A DNA stretch of 6,026 bases. It comes from Prevotellaceae bacterium (GTDB taxonomy: Bacteria > Bacteroidota > Bacteroidia > Bacteroidales > UBA932). The DNA lies in contig JAITKY010000293.1 in assembly GCA_031278135.1 (NCBI GenBank), positions 1 to 6,026 on the forward strand. The letters are read 5' to 3'. The notes beneath the pieces were generated by a model. That model was not told where the DNA came from and searched no databases. It saw nothing but the letters and a program-made list of their open reading frames with translations. The position numbers and the translations under genes were made by a program. Shown here piece after piece: positions 5,688 to 6,026 of the stretch (position 1 is the stretch's first letter; each line of letters begins with the position of its first letter).

Positions 5688-6026
5688 TTACTTTTTCATT
5701 TCAAAGACATACTGTCCGGATACTAAACGATAAACGCCTTGTTCCGTTGCCTGTAGCGAAATTGAAATTGTTTTTCCGTCCGACAGTTTTGCTTTGTTAA
5801 TACGGTAGCCGACAGGCGGATAAAAGTCGGCGGTGGCGTTTGCCGGAACGGTCACGCGATAAATGATGTCTTTCTTTTTTCGTTCCCATGTCGATTCTAT
5901 TTTCCCGCGAGGCGAACAAAAAACGACAGACGCATTTTCCAGTCCGGCGACAAAGTGCGGTTTCAACAGGATATTCTTGAATCCTGGCTGTTTGGGGTCG
6001 GGATGGATTCCGCCTAATGCTTTATA
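5688..6026 (-). CDS. alpha-L-rhamnosidase (GH78-type), C-terminal part only
   Basis: This is the 3' end of a minus-strand gene that enters from beyond the right edge: 112 codons are open from 6026 to a TAA at 5688-5690. The segment GGIHPDPKQPGFKNILLKP, about residues 5-23 of the visible part, is the hallmark that follows the (alpha/alpha)6 barrel in GH78 enzymes (usual form G-x-x-P-D-x-x-x-P-G-F-K). After it come SPRGKIESTW and VPANATADFYPP, typical of the closing beta-sandwich domain. Family members remove terminal alpha-L-rhamnose from plant or bacterial glycans, usually after export to the periplasm in Bacteroidetes. The catalytic acids lie outside the window, so activity cannot be judged. 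A TTG at 5964-5966 inside this stretch could be mistaken for a start, but the frame is open upstream with matching family sequence. It is probably unrelated in function to the operon that follows. Confidence 0.83.
   Translation of the reverse strand, partial: YKALGGIHPDPKQPGFKNILLKPHFVAGLENASVVFCSPRGKIESTWERKKKDIIYRVTVPANATADFYPPVGYRINKAKLSDGKTISISLQATEQGVYRLVSGQYVFEMKK

Overview
The window looks like chromosomal DNA of a Bacteroidetes (probably Bacteroidales-type) bacterium. The evidence is moderate-to-low GC with AT-rich intergenic DNA, mostly absent Shine-Dalgarno sequences, promoter-like sites of the Bacteroidetes form (TTTG, about 19 nt, TAnnTTTG), and the end of a GH78-type alpha-L-rhamnosidase gene. 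Everything I accept as a gene is on the minus strand, so transcription runs right to left.

Layout from right to left (transcription order). Positions 6026-5688 hold the C-terminal 112 codons of the alpha-L-rhamnosidase. Positions 5687-5432 are intergenic, with a nearly perfect 70-bp palindrome, extra direct copies of its arm, and a good promoter at 5461-5491. Four tightly packed genes follow: an AIM24/TIGR00266-family protein (5431-4802), a TerY-like von Willebrand A protein with a C-terminal cysteine-rich zinc domain (4790-3735), a PP2C-type phosphatase with an N-terminal heptad-repeat coiled coil and an Ig-like domain (3732-1927), and a protein kinase with a zinc ribbon and a beta-rich C-terminal domain (1913-417). 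Gaps are 11, 2 and 13 nt, so they form one operon. Positions 416-1 carry no convincing gene, but hold an AT-rich hairpin and a near-consensus leftward promoter for a gene outside the window.

The vWA + PP2C + kinase set matches the TerY-phosphorylation triad (TerY-P). From memory, it was described by comparative genomics of tellurium-resistance-associated stress systems and later reported as having anti-phage activity. Here it is led by an AIM24-family gene, and no TerB/C/D/E gene is visible. My model is a cytoplasmic phospho-switch: kinase and phosphatase act in opposition, the vWA protein is a metal-dependent scaffold or target, and the AIM24 protein is an accessory structural or sensor component. 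No signal peptide or membrane segment is apparent in any of the four.

The points most worth a second look are: (1) the kinase has a WNK-like glycine loop in which a lysine replaces the third glycine while the usual VAIK lysine is phenylalanine; (2) the phosphatase carries eleven codon-phased 21-bp repeats encoding a coiled coil, followed by an Ig-like domain; (3) the AIM24-led form of the triad; and (4) the palindrome at the junction with the carbohydrate gene.
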